20,313 bases of DNA from DASYAN01 sp034431765 (GCA_034431765.1 DAOUDD010000085.1:1-20313), one strand, 5' to 3'. Positions 7,528-14,568 are shown, numbered from the stretch's first letter. The notes: generated from the sequence alone by a model not told the origin. Program-made: numbers and translations.

Positions 7528-7890
7528 ATGTCCTCAACAAATAATCATCAGGAGCTTCGAGTTCGTATTGAAGAAGCAGCACGCTTTATTCCAACGCTTG
7601 AACTTTCTTTCCGTTCTATGTTCGGTGGCGTGATGATCTATTCTTCAGGGAAACCTTTTGCATCCTTAGCCGAGCCGGGCCTGGCTCTCAAACTCAGTGA
7701 GCCAGATCGCGCAGCGCTGTTACGTGAGCCTGGTGCGGAAATGTTACGCCACGATGGTGAAGCGCCCAGTAAACAATATGTCGTCGTACCCCCACACATC
7801 CTTGAAGATGCCGAAAGGCTCAGTACATGGATTGAACGTAGCGTCCTCTTTGTCACAAGCCTTCCCGTTAAGAAGAAAACAGCAAAATAA
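7528..7890 (+). CDS. TfoX N-terminal-domain protein
   Basis: 120 residues. The FRSMFGGVMIYSSGKPFA segment followed by LALKLSEPDRAALL and the SKQYVVVPPHILEDAERL region is the TfoX_N fold (single domain), covering about residues 15-110. The C-terminal TfoX domain of the competence regulator Sxy/TfoX is absent, so this is one of the stand-alone members found widely outside competent bacteria, and their function is unknown. It ends in a basic tail (KKKTAK). AGGGAG at 7515-7520 supports ATG 7528. The gene precedes dut by 51 bp. A promoter inside that gap suggests that dut can be transcribed separately. Confidence 0.82.
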   Translation: MSSTNNHQELRVRIEEAARFIPTLELSFRSMFGGVMIYSSGKPFASLAEPGLALKLSEPDRAALLREPGAEMLRHDGEAPSKQYVVVPPHILEDAERLSTWIERSVLFVTSLPVKKKTAK

Positions 7891-7905
7891 CTGTGCATGC
7901 TACTA

Positions 7906-7934
7906 GTGACGACGACAAAGGAATGGTGTACAAT
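7906..7934 (+). promoter_or_regulatory. Putative dut promoter giving a leaderless transcript
   Basis: GTGACG (7906-7911), 17-bp spacer, TACAAT (7929-7934). The A of the dut ATG (7942) lies eight bases after the -10, where transcription would begin. Confidence 0.45.
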
Positions 7935-7941
7935 ATCGCAC

Positions 7942-8391
7942 ATGAACACTTCTGCTCAGTTTCTTCAGGTGAATATTAAACGTATAGATGTGAGCTTACC
8001 TTTGCCAACATATGCTACGGCTGGCTCGGTTGGCTTCGACATTCTCTGTCGCGAAGATATCGAAATCGCGCCTCGTCAACTCGCACGTATCCCTGGTAAT
8101 GTGATCGTGCAAACGCCTGCTGGCTACATGCTGTTGATAACGATGCGGAGCAGTACTGCCCGTCGCAAAGGACTACTCATACCCAACGGAGTGGGAATTA
8201 TCGACCAGGACTACAGTGGCGAGGGCGATGAGTTGCTGGTCTCGGTCTATAACTTCCGCGACGAAGCCGTCATGGTCCAGCGTGGAGAACGCATTGCCCA
8301 GGGAGTTTTTGTTCCTATTGCCCGCGTGACGTGGAACGAAGTAGAGCAGGTGGGTAAAGGACGCGGTGGATTCGGAAGCACAGGTGCATAA
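7942..8391 (+). CDS. dut: dUTP diphosphatase (trimeric dUTPase)
   Basis: 149 residues. It hydrolyses dUTP to dUMP and pyrophosphate, keeping uracil out of DNA and feeding thymidylate synthesis. All five family motifs are visible: AGSVGFDI (27-34), RSSTARRKG (69-77), NGVGIIDQDYSGE (82-94, with Asp88 and Tyr91), RGERIAQGVFVP (114-125) and the C-terminal GRGGFGSTG (140-148) that closes over the nucleotide. The length is normal for homotrimeric Dut. Motif 2 differs from the common PRSGLA form, so a dCTP deaminase-like relative is a less likely alternative; the motif 5 tail favours Dut. ATG 7942 starts at the usual family position but lacks a ribosome binding site. An ATG at 7897 would add 15 unrelated residues and also has none. 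The stop overlaps the next start (TAATG). Confidence 0.88.
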   Translation: MNTSAQFLQVNIKRIDVSLPLPTYATAGSVGFDILCREDIEIAPRQLARIPGNVIVQTPAGYMLLITMRSSTARRKGLLIPNGVGIIDQDYSGEGDELLVSVYNFRDEAVMVQRGERIAQGVFVPIARVTWNEVEQVGKGRGGFGSTGA

Positions 8392-8738
8392 TGACATTAC
8401 TACCAGATTACTACAGTGTTCTCGAAGTACCGGCAGATGCCACGGTAGAGCAGATTAAACGCTCATACCGTCGCCTGGCACGGCTCCACCACCCTGATGT
8501 CAATAAACAGGGAGGCGAGTTACGCATTCGCGAACTCAATGAAGCCTATAATGTGTTGAGCGATCCCTCACGCCGTGTAGCTTATGACATTCAGCGCCTG
8601 GAAGAGCTACGTCACGTTGTCATGCTGCAAACGATGATTATGCAACGACAGAAGACGTTACGTGAGCAGAACATGACCTGGCGACAGGGGATGTCAGGCT
8701 TCGTCAAGGAGTTGAAGAAAAATATGCGGGACGGTTAA
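8391..8738 (+). CDS. Small J-domain protein
   Basis: 115 residues. A J domain fills residues 6-67: DYYSVLEVPADATVEQIKRS, the HPD tripeptide at 34-36, and NEAYNVLSDPSRRVAYD. J domains stimulate the ATPase of a DnaK (Hsp70). There is no Gly/Phe region, zinc-binding or C-terminal substrate domain, so this is a J-only (class III-like) co-chaperone, not DnaJ itself. The 45-residue C-terminus is helical, Met/Gln-rich and basic. The ATG overlaps the dut stop by one base (TAATG), implying coupled translation. A dUTPase-J-domain pairing has no known biochemical logic and may only reflect operon packing. Confidence 0.9.
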   Translation: MTLLPDYYSVLEVPADATVEQIKRSYRRLARLHHPDVNKQGGELRIRELNEAYNVLSDPSRRVAYDIQRLEELRHVVMLQTMIMQRQKTLREQNMTWRQGMSGFVKELKKNMRDG

Positions 8739-8760
8739 GGTAGCCGTTCCCGCCTTTCTC
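8726..8760 (+). terminator. Hairpin at the J-domain stop codon, likely terminator
   Basis: GCGGGACGG (8726-8734) pairs with CCGTTCCCGC (8744-8753) with one bulged base, loop of 9 nt containing the TAA stop, followed by ctttctc. The T-run is poor, so termination may be weak. Confidence 0.5.
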
Positions 8761-8774
8761 AACGCTACTTTCCG

Positions 8775-8888
8775 CTACTTCCGACCTTCATCCCGACGTG
8801 CTTGCCAGAATGAAAGTAGTAATGAACCGGTCATAAAGGTGACAAGAATAATCTCCATAGTGCTAAATGTTCTTTTCTTCTTTTCCAT
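8775..8888 (-). CDS. 37-residue single-span membrane microprotein
   Basis: A minus-strand ATG at 8888 is preceded by AAGGAGGAG (8895-8903) six bases upstream, one of the strongest ribosome binding sites in the window. The product has a basic N-terminus (MEKKKR), one hydrophobic segment at about residues 10-27 (TMEIILVTFMTGSLLLSF), and a charged C-terminus (QARRDEGRK), the layout of a single-pass inner-membrane peptide. It ends at TAG (8775-8777). It is 157 bp downstream of, and on the same strand as, the glycosyltransferase gene, so it may share its transcript. It could be a small regulator or subunit of a membrane complex, or a type I toxin-like peptide. No family is recognised. Confidence 0.65.
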   Translation of the reverse strand: MEKKKRTFSTMEIILVTFMTGSLLLSFWQARRDEGRK

Positions 8889-9045
8889 ACTCTTCTCCTC
8901 CTTCCAAGGCTATTGAGTTTTCCTTTTTTGTGCCCTTTAGGGGCAAGGGGTGCAAAAGTGAGCAGGGACATCCGCCTAACGACCGTCAGAGACCTGGGAT
9001 CGTCAAGGAACTCCACCCCTTGACCCTCTTTCTTTAGAAAATGGT
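8889..9045 (-). other. Leader/spacer with inverted repeats before the microprotein gene
   Basis: 157 bp between the glycosyltransferase stop and the microprotein start. GTCAAGG (9002-9008) and CCTTGAC (9018-9024) form a 7-bp stem with a 9-nt loop, and GCCC/GGGC forms a smaller hairpin near 8929-8945. Neither is followed by a T-run on the minus strand, so readthrough from the upstream gene is possible. Confidence 0.4.
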
Positions 9046-10728
9046 TTACTCTATTTTAACCCACAACTCCTTGCCATTGCCATAATTAGTGTGCAGACGA
9101 AAATGCTTCTCTACCCAGGCATAAAAATCGTGGAGTTGTACGAGACGACCACTGTAGAACAACACTGCGTGTACTCGATCCTGCATAGTCTCTCGAATCA
9201 GCTCTTGCGTCGTCACATACCCTGTATCAATCCGCACATTTGATGTATCAACTAACGAAGCTGGAGTATCCCGTTGCGCTAGAGCAACCACAAACTGCGC
9301 ATCGCTCACAACGAACTGCTGTGGCTGCGTCACCTTCTCCAGATCACGCGCCACCCGCAACGCTTGCTCTGTCGAGGCTGAAGTTGCACTCCCCTCTGCC
9401 GCGCGATAATACTGTTGAACCTGCACAACGTCGCTCATCCCCAGCACCAGCATTCCACCAAGAGCGCAAACCGTCACAACAATAACAAACCAACCCCAAA
9501 TCCCCCGGTGATTTATCACCCGTAAAATACGGACCCGATTTATCGCGTCCGTTGTCTCTCCTCCCCCATCCGTTATCTCTCCCCTCCTATCCGTTGTCTC
9601 CTTCTGCGCGCTCACTCCCCGCATGGTCATTTCTCTCCATCTCCCATTCAACGGTCCAATCCCCATTACAATCAACGCGATCACAGGAGGCACAAGCGTG
9701 ACCATATGATGAGAGAAGAGCGGCACCTGCTGCCAGAGCAGGTAGAGCGTGGTCATAAGCCAGGCCCATAACGGAACGACGCGCCAATCGTGCCGCAGCA
9801 GGGCAACAAGCCCTCCAAGCAGTGCCAGACCGCCTGAGAGGGTAAACACTGCTTGCCTCAGTAACACGCGATTGCTTCCCTGTGTGTACAGTAAGTGCTC
9901 CTTTGCATCGGTATGAAACAGAACCACTTGCTTCCACAGTGCTGGAAACGCCCCTGCATATGGCAGACAAAGCAGAACCAGTGTACAGACCAGAACGCCG
10001 AGACCGATTAGCAGTGAAGAAATGTCGCTCAAACGCAATTTTCTAGCATGCTGCCATCTTCTCCAAATATAAAGGAGTGCCAGCAATCCAACAGGTACCA
10101 GCCCTGCTACGGCAAATAATTTGCTCCCTATCGCTAGCGCCAGGACAAGACCTGTCAGTGCAGCAAGGCTGTGACCCTTGACTCCGCCAGGATGCCGTTC
10201 CCAGAGATAGGCCAATCCAACTGCGAGCAAAACTAGCGCTGTTGCCGGTCCATCAGCTTGCAATGTCTGTGAGGCAGAGAGGTACAACGGATTGGTCAGC
10301 AGCAGCAGGAGCGCGGTCAGTCCACCAATAGGACCACGCACTGCCTTTCCCAGCAAAAATGCTCCAGGCAGACCGCAGAGCGAGACAAGGACAACGCCAA
10401 GACGAGCTGACCAGAGCGATTGCCCAAACAGCAGGTAGATAGGATAAACCGCTTGCAGAAAAAAGGGGGGTTGCGAGTAGAAAATACGTTGATACAGTGG
10501 AGAGCCTGCTGCCATAGCGCGCAAAGATTGCCAGTAGACGCCCTCATCGTATGAGTCACGATCAAATGGCAGGTCCAATGTATGGAGACGCATCCATACA
10601 GCCAGTAGCAGCAGGATTACTACTAGACCATAGAATAGCAGCACGCGCCCAGCAAATCTTGCTCTAGCAGGACCTCTTTCAGTAGGAGCGTTGGATCTTG
10701 AATGTTTTTGTATGCCAATATGTATCAT
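9046..10728 (-). CDS. GT39-like polytopic glycosyltransferase (ArnT/PMT type)
   Basis: 560 residues, about ten or more membrane helices. The first helix (about 28-48) is followed by LDLPFDRDSYDEGVYW, with Asp-Glu at 61-62 at the place of the acidic motif of GT-C enzymes, then PLYQRIFYSQPPFFL, which is typical of the PMT_2/GT39 (dolichyl-phosphate-mannose mannosyltransferase-like) family. Such enzymes move a sugar from a polyprenyl-phosphate donor to a protein or lipid outside the membrane; donor and acceptor cannot be told here. A non-conserved hydrophilic insert (about 365-411) sits before the last membrane helix (about 412-434). The roughly 125-residue C-terminal domain is soluble. Start ATG 10728 has no clear ribosome binding site but fits a promoter 47 nt upstream. 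Confidence 0.85.
   Translation of the reverse strand: MIHIGIQKHSRSNAPTERGPARARFAGRVLLFYGLVVILLLLAVWMRLHTLDLPFDRDSYDEGVYWQSLRAMAAGSPLYQRIFYSQPPFFLQAVYPIYLLFGQSLWSARLGVVLVSLCGLPGAFLLGKAVRGPIGGLTALLLLLTNPLYLSASQTLQADGPATALVLLAVGLAYLWERHPGGVKGHSLAALTGLVLALAIGSKLFAVAGLVPVGLLALLYIWRRWQHARKLRLSDISSLLIGLGVLVCTLVLLCLPYAGAFPALWKQVVLFHTDAKEHLLYTQGSNRVLLRQAVFTLSGGLALLGGLVALLRHDWRVVPLWAWLMTTLYLLWQQVPLFSHHMVTLVPPVIALIVMGIGPLNGRWREMTMRGVSAQKETTDRRGEITDGGGETTDAINRVRILRVINHRGIWGWFVIVVTVCALGGMLVLGMSDVVQVQQYYRAAEGSATSASTEQALRVARDLEKVTQPQQFVVSDAQFVVALAQRDTPASLVDTSNVRIDTGYVTTQELIRETMQDRVHAVLFYSGRLVQLHDFYAWVEKHFRLHTNYGNGKELWVKIE
9507..9600 (-). repeat. In-frame insert: three 21-bp repeats plus two small palindromes
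   Basis: Three tandem 21-bp units (9580-9600, 9559-9579, 9538-9558) share GAGA(C/T)AACGGA and encode ETTDRRG, EITDGGG, ETTDAIN. Next to them are the palindromes CCGTAAAATACGG (9520-9532) and GGTGATTTATCACC (9507-9520). GATTTATC occurs twice nearby (9510-9517 and 9537-9544). This repeat-plus-palindrome build is like a small REP/MITE-type element that has become coding. Confidence 0.6.
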
Positions 10729-10781
10729 TGTTTTGAATAGAAATCATTCTCTAGATATTGCCCATCCAGAATCTCTATTTC

Positions 10782-10810
10782 ATTATATTCCTCATCTCGC
10801 GTTTTCCCAA
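10782..10810 (-). promoter_or_regulatory. Promoter of the GT39-like gene
   Basis: On the minus strand: TTGGGA (10805-10810), 17-bp spacer, perfect TATAAT (10782-10787). Predicted start near 10775, leader about 47 nt. Confidence 0.6.
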
Positions 10811-10862
10811 ACAGTTGGTACTCTGCTTCCTTCGGGGCAGGGGTGTCCTGATCGCTTGTTTT

Positions 10863-10871
10863 TGATATAAT
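10863..10871 (+). promoter_or_regulatory. Extended -10 promoter of the 10955 operon
   Basis: TGATATAAT (TGnTATAAT) at 10863-10871 is a full extended -10. No good -35 precedes it, as expected for this type. The leader would be about 76 nt. Another ATG at 10921 has no long frame. Confidence 0.6.
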
Positions 10872-10954
10872 GTACTTACGCAGTTTAGCAGGGCAACGAG
10901 TACTTCTCCAAACAGAGGGAATGAGTTTTGTAGAAGCAGGAGATTTTTAGCTTC

Positions 10955-12271
10955 ATGAATAACTTAGATGAGACAGGGCCATATATCTGGCTGCGTTATG
11001 CAACCCAATATACAAAAGATGGTCGCTCACATACGCTTGAGATGAGCATTCCTATCCCTATAGGAGCCGATGCTGGAACGCGTGAGCAATTGATTCGCGA
11101 GGCTGAAGCCGGCATGAATCAACTGGGGCAGCATATGGGAAAGCAGAGCGGGCTGAGCGTTGAGGGTGCCTCGCCCTCAGCAACACCGCCACGTCCTCAG
11201 CAGGCACAGATCTCAGCTTCACCGGTCTCATCAGCACGAACTCCGACAGATACACAGATTCCCGAACAAAGTGGGGTATTTCAGTCCCAGCCGCCCCAGC
11301 GTTCGACAGCACCTGCCGCTCGTTCCGCCTCCATTCCTGCCCCCCAGACAGCCGTACAGTCAAGCACGCAGGTCCGTCCAACGCCACCATCTGTACGTGA
11401 GGCTGAGGTTCCTCCAACACGTCCAAATATTGGAGCAAGCATGCCGATGTCAATGGGTCCAGGTCTCACAAGTGTCAATCTGACCATTCCCGAATTCATT
11501 CGTTACATCGACGAGAATTTACACCTCACGCCTAAACGGGCGATGGAGTTGCTTAAAGTAAAATCTCTGGCTGGCCTTAACCTGCGTGATGCGTTGGAGC
11601 GTCTTCATTATGTCGTTTCTCAAGAGGCTCCTGACGCTAGCGACACACCTGCATCATCAACATCTCCAGCCTCTCTGGATGGAGAGGGCCAGAGACACGA
11701 AGTACGTGAGCGAGGAGGCGCTATCCAGACCACTAAAGAGACGAGCGTACCTGCAGCAACGCTTTCCCCTTCCTCCACTTCACCTGACGCCTCTCCCCCG
11801 GTTGCATACAATGATAGAATAGAGCATGAGAACGCTGAGGCTCCAAGGAACGAACCAGAACCGATTGACCTGCAAAGCCGCGCTTCCATACGCAGTTTTG
11901 ATGAAGAGATCGAACCGGATGAAAATGATCTAGACGATTTTGAAGATCTGGAGCCGCTACCAGCGTTTACACCGCAACAACTGCAACGCGCCCGAACACG
12001 GCTCAGTGAGCTACGCGAGTCACAGGGTGCAACCGTTGCGAGTCCGAATCGCCTTAAAGTTCTCAGCACAGTTGCAGCCTCACAGATTGGTGACGAACAA
12101 CTGGTCGAGCTGGCAGCCGGAATCTGGAGCATCCCCTCCTTGAAAAAACTCAAGGTGGACCAGGTGGAGGCGCTGATCTCATGGGCGAAACTAGAAGATG
12201 ATTTTGTTGAGCAGGTAGAAGCGCTGCTGGCAGTGATAGAGGAGGAACGCTATGCGCGTGGTAACCGGTGA
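10955..12271 (+). CDS. Multi-segment protein with long disordered linkers, unknown function
   Basis: 438 residues. Three parts look folded: residues 1-65, starting with GPYIWLRYATQYTKDGRSH and ending in a helix; a helical segment at about 170-224 (IPEFIRYIDENLHLTPKRAM then SLAGLNLRDALERLHYVV); and a helical C-terminal domain at about 333-438. They are joined by Pro/Ser/Thr/Ala/Gln-rich linkers of about 100 residues each, the second turning strongly acidic (EEIEPDENDLDDFEDLEPLP). There is no signal peptide or membrane segment. This is a beads-on-string layout typical of scaffold or adaptor proteins; I recognise no family. AGGAGA (10938-10943) lies 11 nt before ATG 10955. The last 20 nt overlap rsmD in another frame. 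Confidence 0.8.
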   Translation: MNNLDETGPYIWLRYATQYTKDGRSHTLEMSIPIPIGADAGTREQLIREAEAGMNQLGQHMGKQSGLSVEGASPSATPPRPQQAQISASPVSSARTPTDTQIPEQSGVFQSQPPQRSTAPAARSASIPAPQTAVQSSTQVRPTPPSVREAEVPPTRPNIGASMPMSMGPGLTSVNLTIPEFIRYIDENLHLTPKRAMELLKVKSLAGLNLRDALERLHYVVSQEAPDASDTPASSTSPASLDGEGQRHEVRERGGAIQTTKETSVPAATLSPSSTSPDASPPVAYNDRIEHENAEAPRNEPEPIDLQSRASIRSFDEEIEPDENDLDDFEDLEPLPAFTPQQLQRARTRLSELRESQGATVASPNRLKVLSTVAASQIGDEQLVELAAGIWSIPSLKKLKVDQVEALISWAKLEDDFVEQVEALLAVIEEERYARGNR

Positions 12272-12896
12272 GGCAAAGGGACGCAAGCTTAAAACGCCCA
12301 AAATATCGGGCACGCGTCCGATTATGGATCGAGTGAAGACAGCGCTCTTTGATATCCTATCTACAGAGGTTGAAGATGCGCGTTTCCTTGACCTATTTGC
12401 CGGAACAGGTAGCGTGGGCATCGAAGCGCTGAGCCGAGGCGCAAGCCGTGCCACTTTTATCGAAATGAACAGCACGATTCTCAAGCTAGTGCGTGAAAAT
12501 CTGCGCATTACCGGTTTTACTGAACGTGCTGAGACACTGCACAGTGATGCCTTCAAGTTTTTGCAAGCGTATCAGGCGTATCAGGCTGCGCAGACGAGCG
12601 CGCCTTCTTCGGTCCGCGTCTCCACACAATTGAACGGTCAGGGTCGCCAGTATGATATTCTCTATGTTGCACCGCCACAATATCAGGAGATGGCCGCTCG
12701 TGCCCTGAACCTCGTCGATAGTTCGACGCTGATTGCACCTGGAGGACTTGTCATTGTGCAGATTCATCCAAAAGAACGTCCCGGTGTTGCCGCTGTCACC
12801 TGTCAACAACTCACCCTTACCGATGAACGTCGCTACGGCAGCACGCTCCTGATGTTCTATCGCCAACAAAGCCAAAACCTTGCGACCGACGCGTAG
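12252..12896 (+). CDS. rsmD: 16S rRNA (guanine966-N2)-methyltransferase
   Basis: 214 residues. RsmD methylates N2 of G966 in 16S rRNA of the assembled 30S subunit, using S-adenosylmethionine. The N-terminus MRVVTGEAKGRKLKTPK and TRPIMDRVKTALFDIL are diagnostic of the family; the SAM-binding motif I is FLDLFAGTGSVGIEAL (45-60), and motif II has IEMN (70-73). Motif IV, normally DPPY in N-methyltransferases, reads APPQ (140-143), losing the acidic/amide residue. A roughly 25-residue low-complexity insert (107-131) sits before it. Both may be lineage traits, since I recall similar motif IV variants in Chloroflexi. GAGGAGGAA ends 6 nt before ATG 12252, inside the upstream gene, so translation is probably coupled. 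Confidence 0.9.
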   Translation: MRVVTGEAKGRKLKTPKISGTRPIMDRVKTALFDILSTEVEDARFLDLFAGTGSVGIEALSRGASRATFIEMNSTILKLVRENLRITGFTERAETLHSDAFKFLQAYQAYQAAQTSAPSSVRVSTQLNGQGRQYDILYVAPPQYQEMAARALNLVDSSTLIAPGGLVIVQIHPKERPGVAAVTCQQLTLTDERRYGSTLLMFYRQQSQNLATDA

Positions 12897-13010
12897 GGAA
12901 GGGTGCAAGGCCTTCTCATTAGTGGAGTGGACCTTATGGCAGCTCTTGTCTCATCAAGAAAATCAGTCAAGAACAATACAATACGTCTTTTTACAGGAGA
13001 AAATCTTTTT

Positions 13011-13394
13011 ATGTCAATACACTTGCAGCAGCCCCAGTACATCATCATCTATGTCAGCGATATGCCGCGCTCGGTCGCCTTCTACCGCGATACTCTGGGA
13101 CTGACACTCAAATTCACCTCGCCTGGTTGGACCGAGTTCACGACCGGCTCAACCACCATCGCGCTCCACACTACAGGTGATCAGAAGCTGCCCCCACAGC
13201 AAGGTAGACCTCCGGCTGGTATCGGACAGCTCGGCTTTCTCGTAGACGATCTTCAGAGCGCTTATGAGAGTCTTAAAAGCCAGGATGTCTTTTTCTCGTT
13301 GCCACCACAAAAACAGCCCTCTGGCGTTACCCTGGCAGTGTTACACGACCCCGATGGCTTCGGTATCAGCTTACAGCAGCGCGCAAGCGAGTAG
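13011..13394 (+). CDS. VOC (glyoxalase/bleomycin-resistance fold) protein lacking usual metal ligands
   Basis: 127 residues from ATG 13011, with AGGAGA at 12995-13000; an upstream ATG at 12903 would add 36 unrelated residues without a binding site. The two beta-alpha-beta-beta-beta halves are visible: YIIIYVSDMPRSVAFYRDTL with LGLTLKF and FTTGSTTIALH, then GIGQLGFLVDDLQSAYESL with LHDPDGFGISLQQ. Positions that hold the metal-binding His and Glu in glyoxalase I and dioxygenases appear to be Ile11-12, Leu75-Gly76 and Ser120 instead. The protein may therefore bind a ligand without a metal, as bleomycin-binding members do. Substrate unknown. The stop TAG begins the ribosome binding site (TAGGAG) of the next gene. 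Confidence 0.85.
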   Translation: MSIHLQQPQYIIIYVSDMPRSVAFYRDTLGLTLKFTSPGWTEFTTGSTTIALHTTGDQKLPPQQGRPPAGIGQLGFLVDDLQSAYESLKSQDVFFSLPPQKQPSGVTLAVLHDPDGFGISLQQRASE

Positions 13395-13405
13395 GAGCAC
13401 CAACT

Positions 13406-13897
13406 ATGATGAATCGAGCAGGTGGAGGCGGTTTCGCCTTCGTAGATGCTGGCGAAGCTGCGCGCCGCCTGGGAGTGGATCGCATCACACTTGAACAGTG
13501 GATCAAAGAGGGACGAATCAAAACACACCGTGGTGTGGGCCGCGAATCATTCTTCCGCACCCGTGACATCGAAGCCCTCTACAGTGAGCTACACCCAGCA
13601 ACTGAACTCGCGGCAGAGATCGAGGCCGACGAACGTGAAAGTGCGAGTGAATCTACTTCCGCACCAGTAGCGCCCGCGCGCAAGAAACAGGACCCGCAGA
13701 TGCGTGTCTACCTGCGCTTGCAGGCCGATGCCAAGTGGTACGATATCTCTGAAGATGATATTCGCACCTGGTTTCAGCAACTCGCACCTGATGGTTACGA
13801 GCGCAACAAACGCAATGCTGAACACAGTATCAAAAAACTGCAATTCCTGGTCAGTCTTATTGATGAGGCGCAGCAACGGAAGCAAGAGCTACAGTAA
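13406..13897 (+). CDS. Helix-turn-helix (MerR/excisionase-like) protein with C-terminal helical domain
   Basis: 163 residues. Residues 11-61 form a MerR/HTH_17-type DNA-binding domain (VDAGEAARRLGVDRITLEQW, then KEGRIKTHRGVGRESFFRTR as the wing). A Glu/Ser/Ala-rich linker (66-95) leads to a second conserved-looking domain (97-163), MRVYLRLQADAKWYDISEDD to the end, helical and charged. It lacks the ligand-binding or dimerisation coiled coil of classical MerR proteins. It may be a transcription regulator, or a chromosome- or recombination-associated protein. TAGGAG (13392-13397) sits 8 nt before ATG 13406 and overlaps the previous stop. Confidence 0.8.
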   Translation: MMNRAGGGGFAFVDAGEAARRLGVDRITLEQWIKEGRIKTHRGVGRESFFRTRDIEALYSELHPATELAAEIEADERESASESTSAPVAPARKKQDPQMRVYLRLQADAKWYDISEDDIRTWFQQLAPDGYERNKRNAEHSIKKLQFLVSLIDEAQQRKQELQ

Positions 13898-13908
13898 GGA
13901 GGCGTATT

Positions 13909-14568
13909 ATGCAAGCAGCAGTACTCCCACCAGTATATAGAATGAAGACAGCGCGGCGCTTTGCATACTCTTTTCTCGTCGGGTTACCAATGACACTGCT
14001 GTTTCCCTTCACACGCATTCCAACGCCTTTCTGGTGGTCGTTCGGTGTTCCTCTCATAGTCTACACGCTCATCTTGCTCTTCGCCATACTACAAGATCCA
14101 GTTGTACGAGAGGGTAAGTTGCAAGGTCGCGACAGAACGACAGTTAGTATCATCTGTATCTTTATTACACCTATCTTTCTGGCAGCAATCACAGTGCTTT
14201 CCCGTATCAACCTTTTGCTTGCATTGCCACTTATTCCTGTGCTCGTCGGACTGGTAGCTAGCTTTGCCTTCGGTGGTGGAAGATCAAAGGGGTGGGCACT
14301 CTTCTGCGGTGCATTTGCCTGGCTTGGTGCTGCTCTAGTGAACGTGCTAGCGACTATCTTTGATTTTACCGCCAACGTTCCAGGAGCACTCATAGTTACG
14401 GAAATGCAAAAGCTCTCTCCGGGTGCAACTGTGGGTGCCGTACTGCTGTTTGCGCTTCTGATACACATGATAGGTATTGCTGTTGCAGTGCTAGGAGGCC
14501 AGTTTGGCTGGTACTTACGCAAACGCCTGCTCGGTGAGATGGCTGTCGGCGAAATACCTATAAGATAG
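13909..14568 (+). CDS. Six-helix membrane protein of unknown function
   Basis: 219 residues with hydrophobic segments at about 17-34, 42-61, 80-97, 101-121, 128-151 and 173-198. The ends are basic (RMKTARR at the N-terminus, YLRKR near the C-terminus), which would place both inside. No catalytic motif or transporter signature was recognised. The TAA of the preceding helix-turn-helix gene forms part of TAAGGAGG (13895-13902), 6 nt before ATG 13909, so expression of the two is likely coupled and this may be the membrane partner or target of that regulator. It converges on the hydrolase gene with 44 bp between stops. Confidence 0.78.
   Translation: MQAAVLPPVYRMKTARRFAYSFLVGLPMTLLFPFTRIPTPFWWSFGVPLIVYTLILLFAILQDPVVREGKLQGRDRTTVSIICIFITPIFLAAITVLSRINLLLALPLIPVLVGLVASFAFGGGRSKGWALFCGAFAWLGAALVNVLATIFDFTANVPGALIVTEMQKLSPGATVGAVLLFALLIHMIGIAVAVLGGQFGWYLRKRLLGEMAVGEIPIR

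Noticed and set aside
8889..9045. tRNA or riboswitch in the spacer upstream of the microprotein
   Set aside because: The short stems do not form a cloverleaf, there is no T-loop consensus, and no known riboswitch core was recognised.
11620..12153. Minus-strand 177-codon frame rich in Ser
   Set aside because: A shadow of the linker-rich 438-residue protein; composition reflects the complement of Ala/Glu/Leu codons.
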